Part shown: positions 54,405 to 62,572 of the stretch, one piece after another | Layout of the letters: every line of letters begins with the position of its first letter | How positions within the stretch are numbered: position 1 is the first letter of the stretch | Source of the DNA: Pelistega sp. | Lineage (GTDB): Bacteria > Pseudomonadota > Gammaproteobacteria > Burkholderiales > Burkholderiaceae_B | DNA length: 64,000 nucleotides | Direction: 5' to 3' | Assembly (NCBI GenBank): GCA_030538255.1 | Contig: JAUNUI010000004.1 | Span: 62,001-126,000 of the forward strand | Program-made: the position numbers and the translations under genes | The notes under the pieces: model-generated | What the model saw: the letters and a program-made list of their open reading frames with translations, nothing else | What the model was told of the DNA's origin: nothing | Databases searched by the model: none

Positions 54405-57011
54405 TTAAGCTGCTACGCCCTTTTCTTGACGCCGCATGCGCAGACCTTGCATCCACCACACGCCACCAATGAGTAAGAGACCAGGGATAAAGAAGAGAAG
54501 CGGCGTTGGTCGATTAGGATTGGCTACTTTCACCTCTTCCACATCCCAACCTTGCTCCCAACTCGAGCGCTTAGCTGGACTACCAAAGCGGACTGCGGCC
54601 ACTTGGGTAACATCACCTAAATCCATGAAGGTTAATCCAGCGCTACGTAAGCGTTCGCGACCGATTTGCTCAACATCTTTACCACTTGTGTCTTCTAGCT
54701 TCGGTAAGTTTACCGCCACCAGTTTGCTGATTTCATTGCCTTCCAAGTTATAGCCGCGAATGCTAGCCACAAAGCGTTGATTATCTTTGGCATTGCCAGC
54801 AATCGTGTACATTTCACTTACTGGACGACTCACATGTTCAGGTGAAACACGATTCATATACCAGTCAGGACGGAACAGCATAAAGGAAGCAATTAAGAGT
54901 ACCAAGGCCTCAAGCCAAGTACACTTAATTCTAAACCAACGCATACTGGCTGCCGCAAACATCATAGAGGCAATAATGGCGCCCAATACGACGACGACTA
55001 AATGTATCCATGAATCGATACCAATGAGTAGAAGCAATGGATTGAAGACAAAGATAAATGGCAAAATAGCTGTACGCAAGGCATAGGTGACACCTTGTAT
55101 ACCTGTCTTAATCGGGTCCTCACCTGAAATCGCTGCCGCTGCAAAGGTCGCTAATCCAACTGGCGGTGTAATATCCGCCATAATGCCAAAATAGAAGACA
55201 AAGAAGTGCACGGCAATTAAAGGAATAATCAGACCGTTCTGTGCGCCCAGTTCAACGACCACAGGAGCCATTAAGGTTGCCATCAAGATATAGTTTGCCG
55301 TGGTAGGCATACCTAGACCCAAAATCAAACAAACCGCCGCCGTAAAGAATAGCATCACAAGCACATTGCCCATTGATACTAATTCAACGAACGCCGTCAT
55401 GCGTAGACCTAAACCGGTTAAGGTAATCGCACCTACAATAAGACCTGCGGTACCACAAGCAATCGCAATACCAATCATATTGCGTGCACCCTCTTGCAAA
55501 CCTAAGGTAGTTTCTTCCAAACCAACTTTAACTGAAGGAGCAATCGCTTGTTTACGGAAAAAAGCAATCAATGGACGCTGTGTCAACATTAAGAAAATTA
55601 ATGATACACACGCGTAGAAAGCTGACAGACCAGCAGAAAGCATCTCAACACTTAAGCACCAGACGAGAATGCCAATAGGAATCAAGAAATACAGGCCTGA
55701 GCGTACTGTTGGCCAAGTTTCTGGCTTCACAGGATTGGTAATATTAATATCCGTCGGTAAGTCGGGATGTTTAGCAGAGGTTCTGACCAAGGCAATATAG
55801 ACAATCAGCAGCATGGCTAATAGAATTGACATGGCTGCATCACCAGCGAGTGCTTGGACACCCGTACCAATATAGTAGAAACCACCCATGACAATAAAAG
55901 TGCCAGCGATTCCCATGCCCCAACCAGCAAGCTTCTGGACAAAAGTTTTCGGTTGGCCAGCAGACATCATCGGTTCAATACCTAATTTCAAGGCTTCCAA
56001 GTGCACAATATAGAACAAGGAAATATAGGAAATTGAGGCAGGCAAAATTGCATTTTTAATGATTTCTGTATAAGGAATACCTACATATTCAATCATTAGG
56101 AATGCTGCGGCACCCATCACAGGAGGCATGATTTGACCATTCACGGATGATGAGGTTTCAATCGCTCCCGCACGGATTCCACCATAACCTGATTTTTTCA
56201 TTAAGGGAATCGTGAAAATACCGCCAGTCACTACGTTCGCCACTGAAGATGCCGACACTAAACCATTCACCGCTGAAGAGACAACCGCAACTTTCGCAGG
56301 ACCTCCACGCAAGTGACCGAGCATGGCAAATGAAATCTGCATCATATAGTTACCCGCACCACAGCGGTCTAATAAAGAACCGAGTAATACGAAGATAAAG
56401 ATATAAGAGACTGATACACCAAGCGCAACACCATATGTCCCCTCGGTGGTTAACCACATATGCGATACCACGCGTTCAATAGAGGCACCGCGATGGGCAA
56501 TCACATCAGGTAAATAAGGTCCTAAGAACACATAGCAAAGGAAAACAATACCCAAAATCGTCATTGGCAAACCAAGTGATCGACGCGTAATTTCTAATAA
56601 TAAGACAATCCCAACCGAACCCGTAACAACATCAAGGGTTGTGGGTAAGCCTGGGCGTAAAGCGAGTTCTTGATAGAACAGAAATAAATAAGCACCACAA
56701 AATCCCGCAATGAAGGCTAAAACCCAGTCATAAAGCGGCATCTTGTCGGATGCACCCTTAAACATCGGATAGGCTAAGTAGCCTAGAAACATGGCGATGC
56801 CTAAGTGTATGGCTCGCGCCTCGGTATCGTTAAAAATAGCGAAGTTAAACGTGAAGGGTAAAGGCGAAGCAAACCATAATTGAAAAAATGACCATAATAA
56901 GGCACCCACTGCTAGCACCGCTCCTGCGACACCTCCAGTCTTTCGGCCACCACGATCAACTTCTGCCACCAAACGTTCTAATTCGGCAATTTTTTCAGCG
57001 TCAGTAGTCAT
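54405..57011 (-). CDS. TRAP transporter fused permease (4TM-12TM, TAXI type)
   Basis: An 868-residue inner-membrane protein fusing the small (DctQ) and large (DctM) TRAP permease subunits, as is usual for TAXI systems. Recognisable segments are FIFVLLGSLLDRCGAGNYMMQISFAMLGHLRGGPAKVAVVSSA, then SVNGQIMPPVMGAAAFLM, and GLGMPTTANYILMATLMAPV later on. A periplasmic loop and one helix extend the C-terminus. The start MTTDAEKIAELE follows AAAGG; an upstream GTG has no ribosome site. It works with the TAXI binding protein just upstream in sodium-driven uptake, possibly of C4/C5 dicarboxylates or glutamate. Confidence 0.92.
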   Translation of the reverse strand: MTTDAEKIAELERLVAEVDRGGRKTGGVAGAVLAVGALLWSFFQLWFASPLPFTFNFAIFNDTEARAIHLGIAMFLGYLAYPMFKGASDKMPLYDWVLAFIAGFCGAYLFLFYQELALRPGLPTTLDVVTGSVGIVLLLEITRRSLGLPMTILGIVFLCYVFLGPYLPDVIAHRGASIERVVSHMWLTTEGTYGVALGVSVSYIFIFVLLGSLLDRCGAGNYMMQISFAMLGHLRGGPAKVAVVSSAVNGLVSASSVANVVTGGIFTIPLMKKSGYGGIRAGAIETSSSVNGQIMPPVMGAAAFLMIEYVGIPYTEIIKNAILPASISYISLFYIVHLEALKLGIEPMMSAGQPKTFVQKLAGWGMGIAGTFIVMGGFYYIGTGVQALAGDAAMSILLAMLLIVYIALVRTSAKHPDLPTDINITNPVKPETWPTVRSGLYFLIPIGILVWCLSVEMLSAGLSAFYACVSLIFLMLTQRPLIAFFRKQAIAPSVKVGLEETTLGLQEGARNMIGIAIACGTAGLIVGAITLTGLGLRMTAFVELVSMGNVLVMLFFTAAVCLILGLGMPTTANYILMATLMAPVVVELGAQNGLIIPLIAVHFFVFYFGIMADITPPVGLATFAAAAISGEDPIKTGIQGVTYALRTAILPFIFVFNPLLLLIGIDSWIHLVVVVLGAIIASMMFAAASMRWFRIKCTWLEALVLLIASFMLFRPDWYMNRVSPEHVSRPVSEMYTIAGNAKDNQRFVASIRGYNLEGNEISKLVAVNLPKLEDTSGKDVEQIGRERLRSAGLTFMDLGDVTQVAAVRFGSPAKRSSWEQGWDVEEVKVANPNRPTPLLFFIPGLLLIGGVWWMQGLRMRRQEKGVAA

Positions 57012-57039
57012 ATTTATACCTTTGTTAGATAAAAGAAAA

Positions 57040-57088
57040 GTCACTGAGTGGTATCGCTTATGGGTAACAAGCAGCCATTCTCAGTGAC
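57040..57088 (-). terminator. Intercistronic hairpin between TAXI binding protein and permease genes
   Basis: GTCACTGAG (57040-57048) pairs with CTCAGTGAC (57080-57088). The minus strand continues with a T-rich tract (TTTTCTTTTATC). A partial terminator here would give more binding protein than permease, as is common in periplasmic-binding-protein operons. Confidence 0.65.
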
Positions 57089-57124
57089 TTAGCGAAGCGC
57101 TATTGTAATCAAATAAGAAAAAAA

Positions 57125-58105
57125 TTATTTGATTAAGCCTACTTCTTTATAGTATTTTTCTGCGCCTGGGTGTAATGGAGCAGATAGACCATTCTTAACC
57201 ATTTCTTCTTTGGTTAGATACGCTAAGGCTGGGTGAAGCTTCTTGAACTCATCAAAGTTCTCAAAAACCGATTTAGTAATTTGATAAATCACTTCGTCAG
57301 GTGCTTTCGCTGAAGTAACTACAGTGGCTAATACACCGTATGTTGGGGTGTCATCTGGATTGTTTTGGTATAGGCCACCAGGAATATTCACCTTAGCATA
57401 GTATGGGAACTTTTCGACGATCTTCGTGGCCACTTCACCGTCTAATGGCATTAATTTCGCACCACATGTGGTGGTTGGGTCTTGAATATTGGCTGATGGG
57501 TGACCTACAGCGAAGATAAAGCCGTCAATTTTACCGTCACAGAGTGCCGTACCATGCTCATCAGGACGTAACTCTGAGGCTAATGAGAAGAAAGAGTTAT
57601 CAACGCCTTTCTCTTGCATATATTGTTCAATTGAAGCACGTGAACCAGAACCTGGGTTACCAATATTAAAACGCTTACCTTTTAAGTCATCGAAGGCCTT
57701 GATATTGGCTTCTTTACGGGTCAGAACGGTTAAGGGTTCTGGATGTAAAGAGAATACTGAACGTAAGTCCTCAAACTTATTATCTTTAAAGTTGGCTTCA
57801 CCGTTATAGGCGTTATAGCCTACGTCAGATTGGGCAAAACCTAAGTCTAACTCACCTGCTTTGATGGTGTTCACGTTAAATACAGATGCACCAGTTGACT
57901 CAACTGAGCAACGTAAGCCATGATCGGCACGATCTTTATTTACTAGACGGCAGATTGCACCACCCGCTGCGTAATACACACCTGTTACACCACCCGTACC
58001 GATGCTGACGAATTTTTGTTGAGCCATTACTGCACTGGGTGCCATAAATGCTGATGCCATTGCTAAGGTACCTGCTGCCAAGCTTAGTTTTTTCATAAGT
58101 TTCAT
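57125..58105 (-). CDS. TAXI family TRAP solute-binding protein
   Basis: A 326-residue periplasmic protein. The signal peptide ends VMA (26-28) and the mature part begins [28 protein letters not shown], the hallmark of the TAXI (PF16868) family. [16 protein letters not shown] and [32 protein letters not shown] are further conserved blocks. AGGAG six bases before the ATG fixes the start. It is the first gene of the two-gene TRAP operon, delivering the substrate to the fused permease. Confidence 0.95.
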   Translation of the reverse strand: MKLMKKLSLAAGTLAMASAFMAPSAVMAQQKFVSIGTGGVTGVYYAAGGAICRLVNKDRADHGLRCSVESTGASVFNVNTIKAGELDLGFAQSDVGYNAYNGEANFKDNKFEDLRSVFSLHPEPLTVLTRKEANIKAFDDLKGKRFNIGNPGSGSRASIEQYMQEKGVDNSFFSLASELRPDEHGTALCDGKIDGFIFAVGHPSANIQDPTTTCGAKLMPLDGEVATKIVEKFPYYAKVNIPGGLYQNNPDDTPTYGVLATVVTSAKAPDEVIYQITKSVFENFDEFKKLHPALAYLTKEEMVKNGLSAPLHPGAEKYYKEVGLIK

Positions 58106-58415
58106 ACCGAACTCCTAACTGAGTAATGTGACTTGAATTGATTCAATCCGCTTAAATGCACGATTTAAGCAAATACAAAATAAGTATATAACATAAAAAA
58201 AGCTTAGGTAGACTCGGGTAAGCACCTATCTTTAAGAAAAAAATGTCAAATATTCTTAAATTAAAGACAAATAGCCTATATTTCAATACTTAATAAGTCT
58301 GATTCAAAAGAAGTATTTTTTCAAACTGAACGAAACAATCAATAGATTTAACTTCCATATTCGAAACAAGCAAGAGATGAAGTGCCTATATTTATACTAG
58401 GACCGTTTGCTTATA
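58106..58415. other. Promoter region of the TRAP operon
   Basis: About 310 AT-rich bases upstream of the TAXI gene, without a supported gene. The right end carries one unit of a 19-bp tandem duplication shared with the end of the transglycosylase gene. Confidence 0.45.
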
Positions 58416-58429
58416 CTAGGACGGTTTGC
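58392..58429. repeat. 19-bp tandem duplication of the transglycosylase stop-codon region
   Basis: TTATACTAGGACCGTTTGC (58392-58410) is followed at once by TTATACTAGGACGGTTTGC (58411-58429), one mismatch in 19. The right copy contains the stop codon (TAG on the minus strand) and the last codons of the transglycosylase gene; the left copy is beyond it. Confidence 0.9.
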
Positions 58430-59009
58430 AAGCCATATATTGTCTGCCATAGGTATCAGCACGGTTTTTGACTTTTTGTGCAACATTCAGAAGCCAAGTT
58501 TTGCTTTGATGAGATTGGCGCGAATATCCCCCCCAACCTTCATGGTAGTTAAGATATTGTGCATAGGTATCCCACTTCGAGACCCCATTAATTTTCTGTG
58601 ATTTATCCATATACCAGCCCATGAAATCAACAGCATCAGAAAAATCGCTACGACTAGCCATGAAGCGGTCATTTTGTTTAAGATAATCAGACCATACTTC
58701 ATCCTTAGCTTGTGGGTAGCCATAGGCCGAACTCACTCTTCCCCAAGGAATAATGCCCAGTAAATAGTTTTTCGGCGGTCTCGCATCATGACGAAAACTG
58801 GACTCTTGATACATCATTGCCATGATAATTTGTGGTGGTACACGCCACTTCTCTTGAACCTCAAGTAGTGCCTTGTGCCAACTTGGTTTTTCCGCAAAAA
58901 TTTCGCATAGATTGCCAGGGCTACTTGGCGGCGCCGTCGAGGCACACCCAACTAAAGCAGCAAGAGCCATTGCCAAACTCCCTAAACGAAAAAACCGTAA
59001 CAATTTCAT
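58416..59009 (-). CDS. Lytic transglycosylase-like lipoprotein (SLT domain)
   Basis: A 197-residue predicted lipoprotein with lipobox LVGC (Cys22). The SLT-like segment IIMAMMYQESSFRHDARPP contains the catalytic Glu69. SAYGYPQAKDEVWSDYL and YLNYHEGWGGY correspond to the following conserved parts of goose-lysozyme-type transglycosylases. It would cleave peptidoglycan from the inner face of the outer membrane. The last codons and stop are tandemly duplicated beyond the gene. It is divergent from the AI-2E family gene across about 100 bp at most. Confidence 0.88.
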   Translation of the reverse strand: MKLLRFFRLGSLAMALAALVGCASTAPPSSPGNLCEIFAEKPSWHKALLEVQEKWRVPPQIIMAMMYQESSFRHDARPPKNYLLGIIPWGRVSSAYGYPQAKDEVWSDYLKQNDRFMASRSDFSDAVDFMGWYMDKSQKINGVSKWDTYAQYLNYHEGWGGYSRQSHQSKTWLLNVAQKVKNRADTYGRQYMACKPS

Positions 59010-59109
59010 AGTAAAAATTCATAGAACTTAATTAGTCGCATTGTATAATGAATTTCCATTATTTTAAATGCACAGAATATTAAAGTTCTGTAAGCTAAAC
59101 CAAAACATT

Positions 59110-60309
59110 ATGCAACAACAAAATCGCCTTTTTCATGGGGCTTATATTTTATTCTTGGTACTCATCACGATTAGTTTTCTGTACCTGCTCTCACCCTATT
59201 ACACGGCAATTTTTTGGGCTTTAATTTTTTCTGTGCTATTTCGCCCAGTTTATCGTCATCTATTGAATTTTCTACCGAATCGACGTAATATCGCCGCTTT
59301 GCTGACCCTATTCGTGGCTATATTGACAGCCATCATACCGCTTAGCTTCGTGGCTGCATCTGTAGCGACCGAAGTGGCTGGTTTGTACAGCCGCATCCAA
59401 AGCGGTCAGCTCAATTTAGGCGTCTATGCTGACCAGATTTTTGATAACCTACCTATCTTCGTTAAGGAAATTCTAGAGCGCTATCAAATCAATGATGTCT
59501 TTGGCTTGCGAGACAAGCTTTTGGCGTTTACCAATCAAGCAGCACGTTTGCTGACTACCGAGATCGTGAGTATTAGTCAAAACACCTTCTCCTTCTTGAT
59601 TTCAAGCGGTATTATGCTCTACCTCATGTTCTTCTTATTACGTGATGGTTTAGCCATTCAAAGCTATGTGAAGCGTCTCATCCCCTTACACGGCGAACAT
59701 AAGACTCATCTGTTTGAAAAGTTTATCACTGTCATTCGTGCCACTGTTAAGGGCAATTTATTAGTGGCCATGGCGCAAGGTGCCTTAGGCGGCATTATTT
59801 TTGCCATCTTAGGTATCCAAGGTGCGATCCTCTGGGGCGTTTTAATGGCGTTCTTATCCTTGCTGCCAGCGATTGGTGCTGCGATTATCTGGTTCCCAGT
59901 CGCGGTGTATTTTTTAGTCACAGGCTCAGTCGTTGAAGGTGTGGTCCTCATTGTATTTGGCTTTGGTGTTATCGGCTTGGTAGATAACATTCTGCGCCCT
60001 ATTCTGGTCGGTAAAGATACCAAACTACCTGACTATATTGTGTTGATCACCACGATTGGTGGTATTACCGCTTTTGGTATTAACGGATTTGTCGTCGGTC
60101 CCTTAATCGCCGCACTATTTTTTGCCTTCTGGGATCAATCACCTGATGTATTTGAATCCTTGAGCAAGAAGGAGCCTGCCGATAAGTCAAACCAGACTGA
60201 GCAAGAAGATCTTGAGACTCCTGCTATTGCACCTTTAGGTGAATCAAGCCCTTTAGTGCAGAGAGCCTTGGAGAACCTTCATGCTGAGGAAGATAACAAG
60301 CAAGTGTGA
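59110..60309 (+). CDS. AI-2E family transporter (PerM/YdiK-like)
   Basis: A membrane protein of about 399 residues with eight predicted helices. The middle and C-terminal parts carry the family pattern: MLYLMFFLLRDG, RATVKGNLLVAMAQGALGGIIFAILGI, FLSLLPAIGAAIIWFPVA, DNILRPILVGKDTKLPDYIVLI and GPLIAALF. Members export small molecules or act as Na+/H+ antiporters; the AI-2 link is historical. An in-frame ATG 14 codons upstream (59068) is equally possible, as neither has a ribosome site. The C-terminal 45 residues are acidic and disordered. Confidence 0.88.
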   Translation: MQQQNRLFHGAYILFLVLITISFLYLLSPYYTAIFWALIFSVLFRPVYRHLLNFLPNRRNIAALLTLFVAILTAIIPLSFVAASVATEVAGLYSRIQSGQLNLGVYADQIFDNLPIFVKEILERYQINDVFGLRDKLLAFTNQAARLLTTEIVSISQNTFSFLISSGIMLYLMFFLLRDGLAIQSYVKRLIPLHGEHKTHLFEKFITVIRATVKGNLLVAMAQGALGGIIFAILGIQGAILWGVLMAFLSLLPAIGAAIIWFPVAVYFLVTGSVVEGVVLIVFGFGVIGLVDNILRPILVGKDTKLPDYIVLITTIGGITAFGINGFVVGPLIAALFFAFWDQSPDVFESLSKKEPADKSNQTEQEDLETPAIAPLGESSPLVQRALENLHAEEDNKQV

Positions 60310-60368
60310 TTTAAAAGCTACAAAATAGCGTATAAATATATATTCTCTAAATGAGCTATAAATATTGC

Positions 60369-60397
60369 TTGCCAAGAAATGTATTTTAGCCTATAGT
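60369..60397 (+). promoter_or_regulatory. Predicted sigma-70 promoter of tRNA-Leu
   Basis: TTGCCA (60369-60374) and TATAGT (60392-60397) are separated by 17 bp, and the tRNA 5' end lies 18 bp further on. Spacing and position suit a stable RNA promoter. Confidence 0.6.
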
Positions 60398-60414
60398 TAT
60401 ATTCTTGATTTAGC

Positions 60415-60499
60415 GCGAGCGTGGCGGAATTGGTAGACGCACTGGATTTAGGTTCCAGCGCCGAGAGGTGTAAGAGTTCGAGTCTCTTCGCTCGCACCA
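60415..60499 (+). tRNA. tRNA-Leu (anticodon UAG)
   Basis: An 85-nt class II tRNA. The acceptor arms GCGAGCG and CGCTCGC pair, followed by A and an encoded CCA. The anticodon stem CTGGA/TCCAG encloses TTTAGGT, giving anticodon TAG. A variable arm (GCCGAGAGGTGT region) and the T-arm with GTTCGAGTC are intact. Confidence 0.97.
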
Positions 60500-60565
60500 A
60501 TCAATATATGATTGGAATAATCGTCACAAGTTTGAGAGTTATCTTAGCGTCTCAGACAATTAATT

Positions 60566-60598
60566 AAACCACCCTATTTAATTAGCGGTGGTTTTTTT
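60566..60598 (+). terminator. Intrinsic terminator of tRNA-Leu
   Basis: AAACCACC pairs with GGTGGTTT, followed by more T (a run of seven T in total, overlapping the stem), about 65 bp after the tRNA end. Confidence 0.85.
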
Positions 60599-60621
60599 AT
60601 GTCTGCTTTTTTTATGTCTGC
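60592..60621. repeat. Perfect 15-bp tandem duplication at the terminator T-tract
   Basis: TTTTTTTATGTCTGC occurs twice without a mismatch (60592-60606, 60607-60621), duplicating the T-run of the tRNA terminator. Confidence 0.9.
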
Positions 60622-60862
60622 TGTTAGGTCTACTGAATAAACAAACAGAACGACGTTCCCTGAAATGTCACAGATAAAGCTGATAAGTAAGGGCTTTGCG
60701 GCATCATGCCCAGTATTGGTCTGATTTCCCACTGAATGATTCCCCCCTGCTGAAGATTCCGCTATTGAAAGCATTACGTTTACTTCAGTAAAAAGCACTT
60801 AAGCTGAACATAGATTATGTGTTAATCTAGCTTAATCACCCACCCCTCCACTAAGGTTAATT
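60622..60862. other. Gap between tRNA-Leu terminator and the small peptide gene
   Basis: About 240 bp. A minus-strand open frame (60574-60798, 74 residues, containing LLISFICDISGNVVLFVYSVD) covers much of it. It has no recognisable family or ribosome site, and its C-terminus is encoded by the 15-bp duplication (ADIKKADIKK). It may be chance or a gene remnant beside a tRNA. Confidence 0.3.
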
Positions 60863-61003
60863 ATGAATACAGAAAATACAGACTGGGATCTTGATAATTT
60901 AGATGTGCTTGATCAAGCTCCTGAGGACGTTGCCAGCTCAGTCATTGCCAATGAAACAACTTTCGAAGTTGATAATGATTGTGGCGATGCTTGCAAGATC
61001 TAA
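60863..61003 (+). CDS. Small acidic peptide with Cys-x3-Cys tail, possible modified-peptide precursor
   Basis: A 46-residue open frame with a well-spaced AAGG ribosome site. The first 30 residues are very acidic and amphipathic (DWDLDNLDVLDQAPEDVASS), and the end reads TTFEVDNDCGDACKI with two cysteines three residues apart. An acidic leader with a D-L-D-x-L-D-V-L pattern and a short Thr/Cys-containing tail recalls precursors of ribosomally made, modified peptides (thiopeptide-like and lanthipeptide leaders). No modifying enzyme or exporter gene is adjacent in the visible sequence. Alternatives are a metal-binding micro-protein or a chance frame. I do not recognise a family. Confidence 0.5.
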   Translation: MNTENTDWDLDNLDVLDQAPEDVASSVIANETTFEVDNDCGDACKI

Positions 61004-61179
61004 ATATATGTCCATTTGGGCCGCTAGGACGTGAACTGCTCCTTAGGCGAATTCACAGATAATATCCACGTTTATCACTCGGCCCATTTCAATGCTCGCC
61101 TAGCACTCATGCCACACATTCACCTTATCCTCCTTTTCAATACCTTGCCTCACAAGATCTTTTCTTATCGCCCGACTTT

Positions 61180-61216
61180 GCCCTAAGCTTTTCTCGCTCG
61201 CTTAATATCTTAGGGC
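61180..61216 (+). terminator. Possible terminator after the small peptide gene
   Basis: GCCCTAAG (61180-61187) pairs with CTTAGGGC (61209-61216) across 21 nt and is followed by CTTTCTG. The T-run is weak. Confidence 0.4.
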
Positions 61217-61410
61217 CTTTCTGCTTGCCCCCTCAATCCCTTCTTACTTACACTCCTTAAGTACTGCATATATACAACACATTATTATTTGTATATACGG
61301 TTCATACGCTCTAATTTGACTATACATCTATACCTGGTGCGGTTTACGCACGGAATACTCCTATATACGTCTATTTAAATGTGAGTTTTTGCAAAATAAT
61401 GTAACAGTGT

Positions 61411-61444
61411 TTGTCATAAGTGTGACATAAATTGTTTCTATACT
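61411..61444 (+). promoter_or_regulatory. Pho-box-like promoter of the phosphate-ester ABC operon
   Basis: TTGTCAT (61411-61417) and GTGACAT (61422-61428) are spaced as direct repeats 11 bp apart, as in the PhoB consensus of two CTGTCAT units. A -10 hexamer TATACT (61439-61444) starts 10 bp further on, the geometry of PhoB-activated promoters. The second repeat is imperfect (5 of 7). Confidence 0.6.
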
Positions 61445-61499
61445 TCTTTGGCTTGCTCAAACGTTGGATTTGAGCCTTATATCTACTGAGGTTAAGAAA

Positions 61500-62549
61500 A
61501 TGAATTTAAAGAAACTTTGCTTAAGCATCTGTCTAGCGTCAACGCCTTTTATCGTTCATGCGCAGTCAGCAAATATCGACGAGTTAATTGCCGCTGCGAA
61601 GAAAGAAGGCGTAGTGAACAGTGTTGGCATGCCTGACACCTGGGCTAACTGGAAGGACACTTGGGCGGATTTAAAAACCCTATATGGCTTATCGCACCAA
61701 GATACAGATATGTCTTCAGCACAAGAAATTGCCAAGTTCGCTGCTGAGAAAGATAATGCCACCGCTGATATTGGCGACGTAGGTCAAAGCTTTGGTCCTA
61801 TCGCGGTTGATAAAGGCGTGACACAAGCCTATAAAACCACGACATGGGACGAAATTCCAGCATGGGCGAAGGACGAAGAAGGTCATTGGGTAGTTGCTTA
61901 TACTGGCGCAATCTCTTTTATGGTGAATAAGAACCTCGTACAAGACCCACCAAAAACTTGGAAAGACTTATTGAACGGTAAATACAAAGTGACTCTAGGT
62001 AACGTGGGTGTTGCTGCGCAAGCCAATAATGCCGTATTAGCGGCGGCTGTTGCTTTAGGTGGTAATGAGAAAGATGTGACGCCAGCACTTAATTTGTTTG
62101 CTGAATTAGCCAAGCAAAAACGCTTATCACTCAGCGATCCTAGCCTGGCTAACCTAGAAAAAGGTGAGGTTGAGGTTGGTGTTCTATGGGACTTCAATGC
62201 GCTTAACTACCGTGATACGATTGATCCAAATCGTTTCACCATAATTGTGCCTCAAGACGGCTCAATTATGGCGGGTTATGCAACTATCATTAATAAATAC
62301 GCTAAGAACCCGAATGCCGCTAAACTTGCTCGCGAATATATCTTAAGTGATGCTGGCCAGATTAACCTTGCCAAAGGTTATGCACGCCCAATCCGTGACA
62401 AAGTTGTCTTACCTGCTGATGTACAAGCTAAGCTTTTACCAGCCGAAGACTATAAGAATGTTCAGCCAATTAAAGATCAAGCATCTTGGGACGAAACTTC
62501 TAAGAAACTACCTGAGTTAATGCAAGAACACGTTCTGATCTATCAATAA
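61500..62549 (+). CDS. ABC transporter periplasmic substrate-binding protein
   Basis: A 349-residue extracellular solute-binding protein of the iron/polyamine/phosphonate-like (family 1) fold. MNLKKLCLSICLASTPFIVHA is a signal peptide. ELIAAAKKEGVVNSVGMPDTWANWKD is the usual N-terminal lobe of such proteins. Met13 of a longer frame is chosen as start because GAGG and the signal peptide both fit it. It heads an operon with a phosphatase-superfamily enzyme and a permease, behind a Pho-box-like promoter. A phosphate ester, phosphonate or similar ligand is inferred; polyamine or iron binding is not excluded. Confidence 0.85.
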   Translation: MNLKKLCLSICLASTPFIVHAQSANIDELIAAAKKEGVVNSVGMPDTWANWKDTWADLKTLYGLSHQDTDMSSAQEIAKFAAEKDNATADIGDVGQSFGPIAVDKGVTQAYKTTTWDEIPAWAKDEEGHWVVAYTGAISFMVNKNLVQDPPKTWKDLLNGKYKVTLGNVGVAAQANNAVLAAAVALGGNEKDVTPALNLFAELAKQKRLSLSDPSLANLEKGEVEVGVLWDFNALNYRDTIDPNRFTIIVPQDGSIMAGYATIINKYAKNPNAAKLAREYILSDAGQINLAKGYARPIRDKVVLPADVQAKLLPAEDYKNVQPIKDQASWDETSKKLPELMQEHVLIYQ

Positions 62550-62572
62550 TTTACCGTCTAAAAAGCTCCAAA

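Larger units (their letters stand above)
61004..61499. other. Long leader region upstream of the phosphate-ester ABC operon
   Basis: About 500 bp without a further gene. It contains a long-range 7-bp pairing (TGGGCCG at 61017 with CGGCCCA at 61080), a hairpin at 61180-61216 and a Pho-box-like promoter near the right end. The middle is pyrimidine-rich on this strand. Confidence 0.45.

Noticed and set aside
60415-60862. Integration site of a mobile element at tRNA-Leu
   Set aside because: No integrase gene and no second copy of the tRNA 3' end were seen nearby, so an attachment site is not supported.
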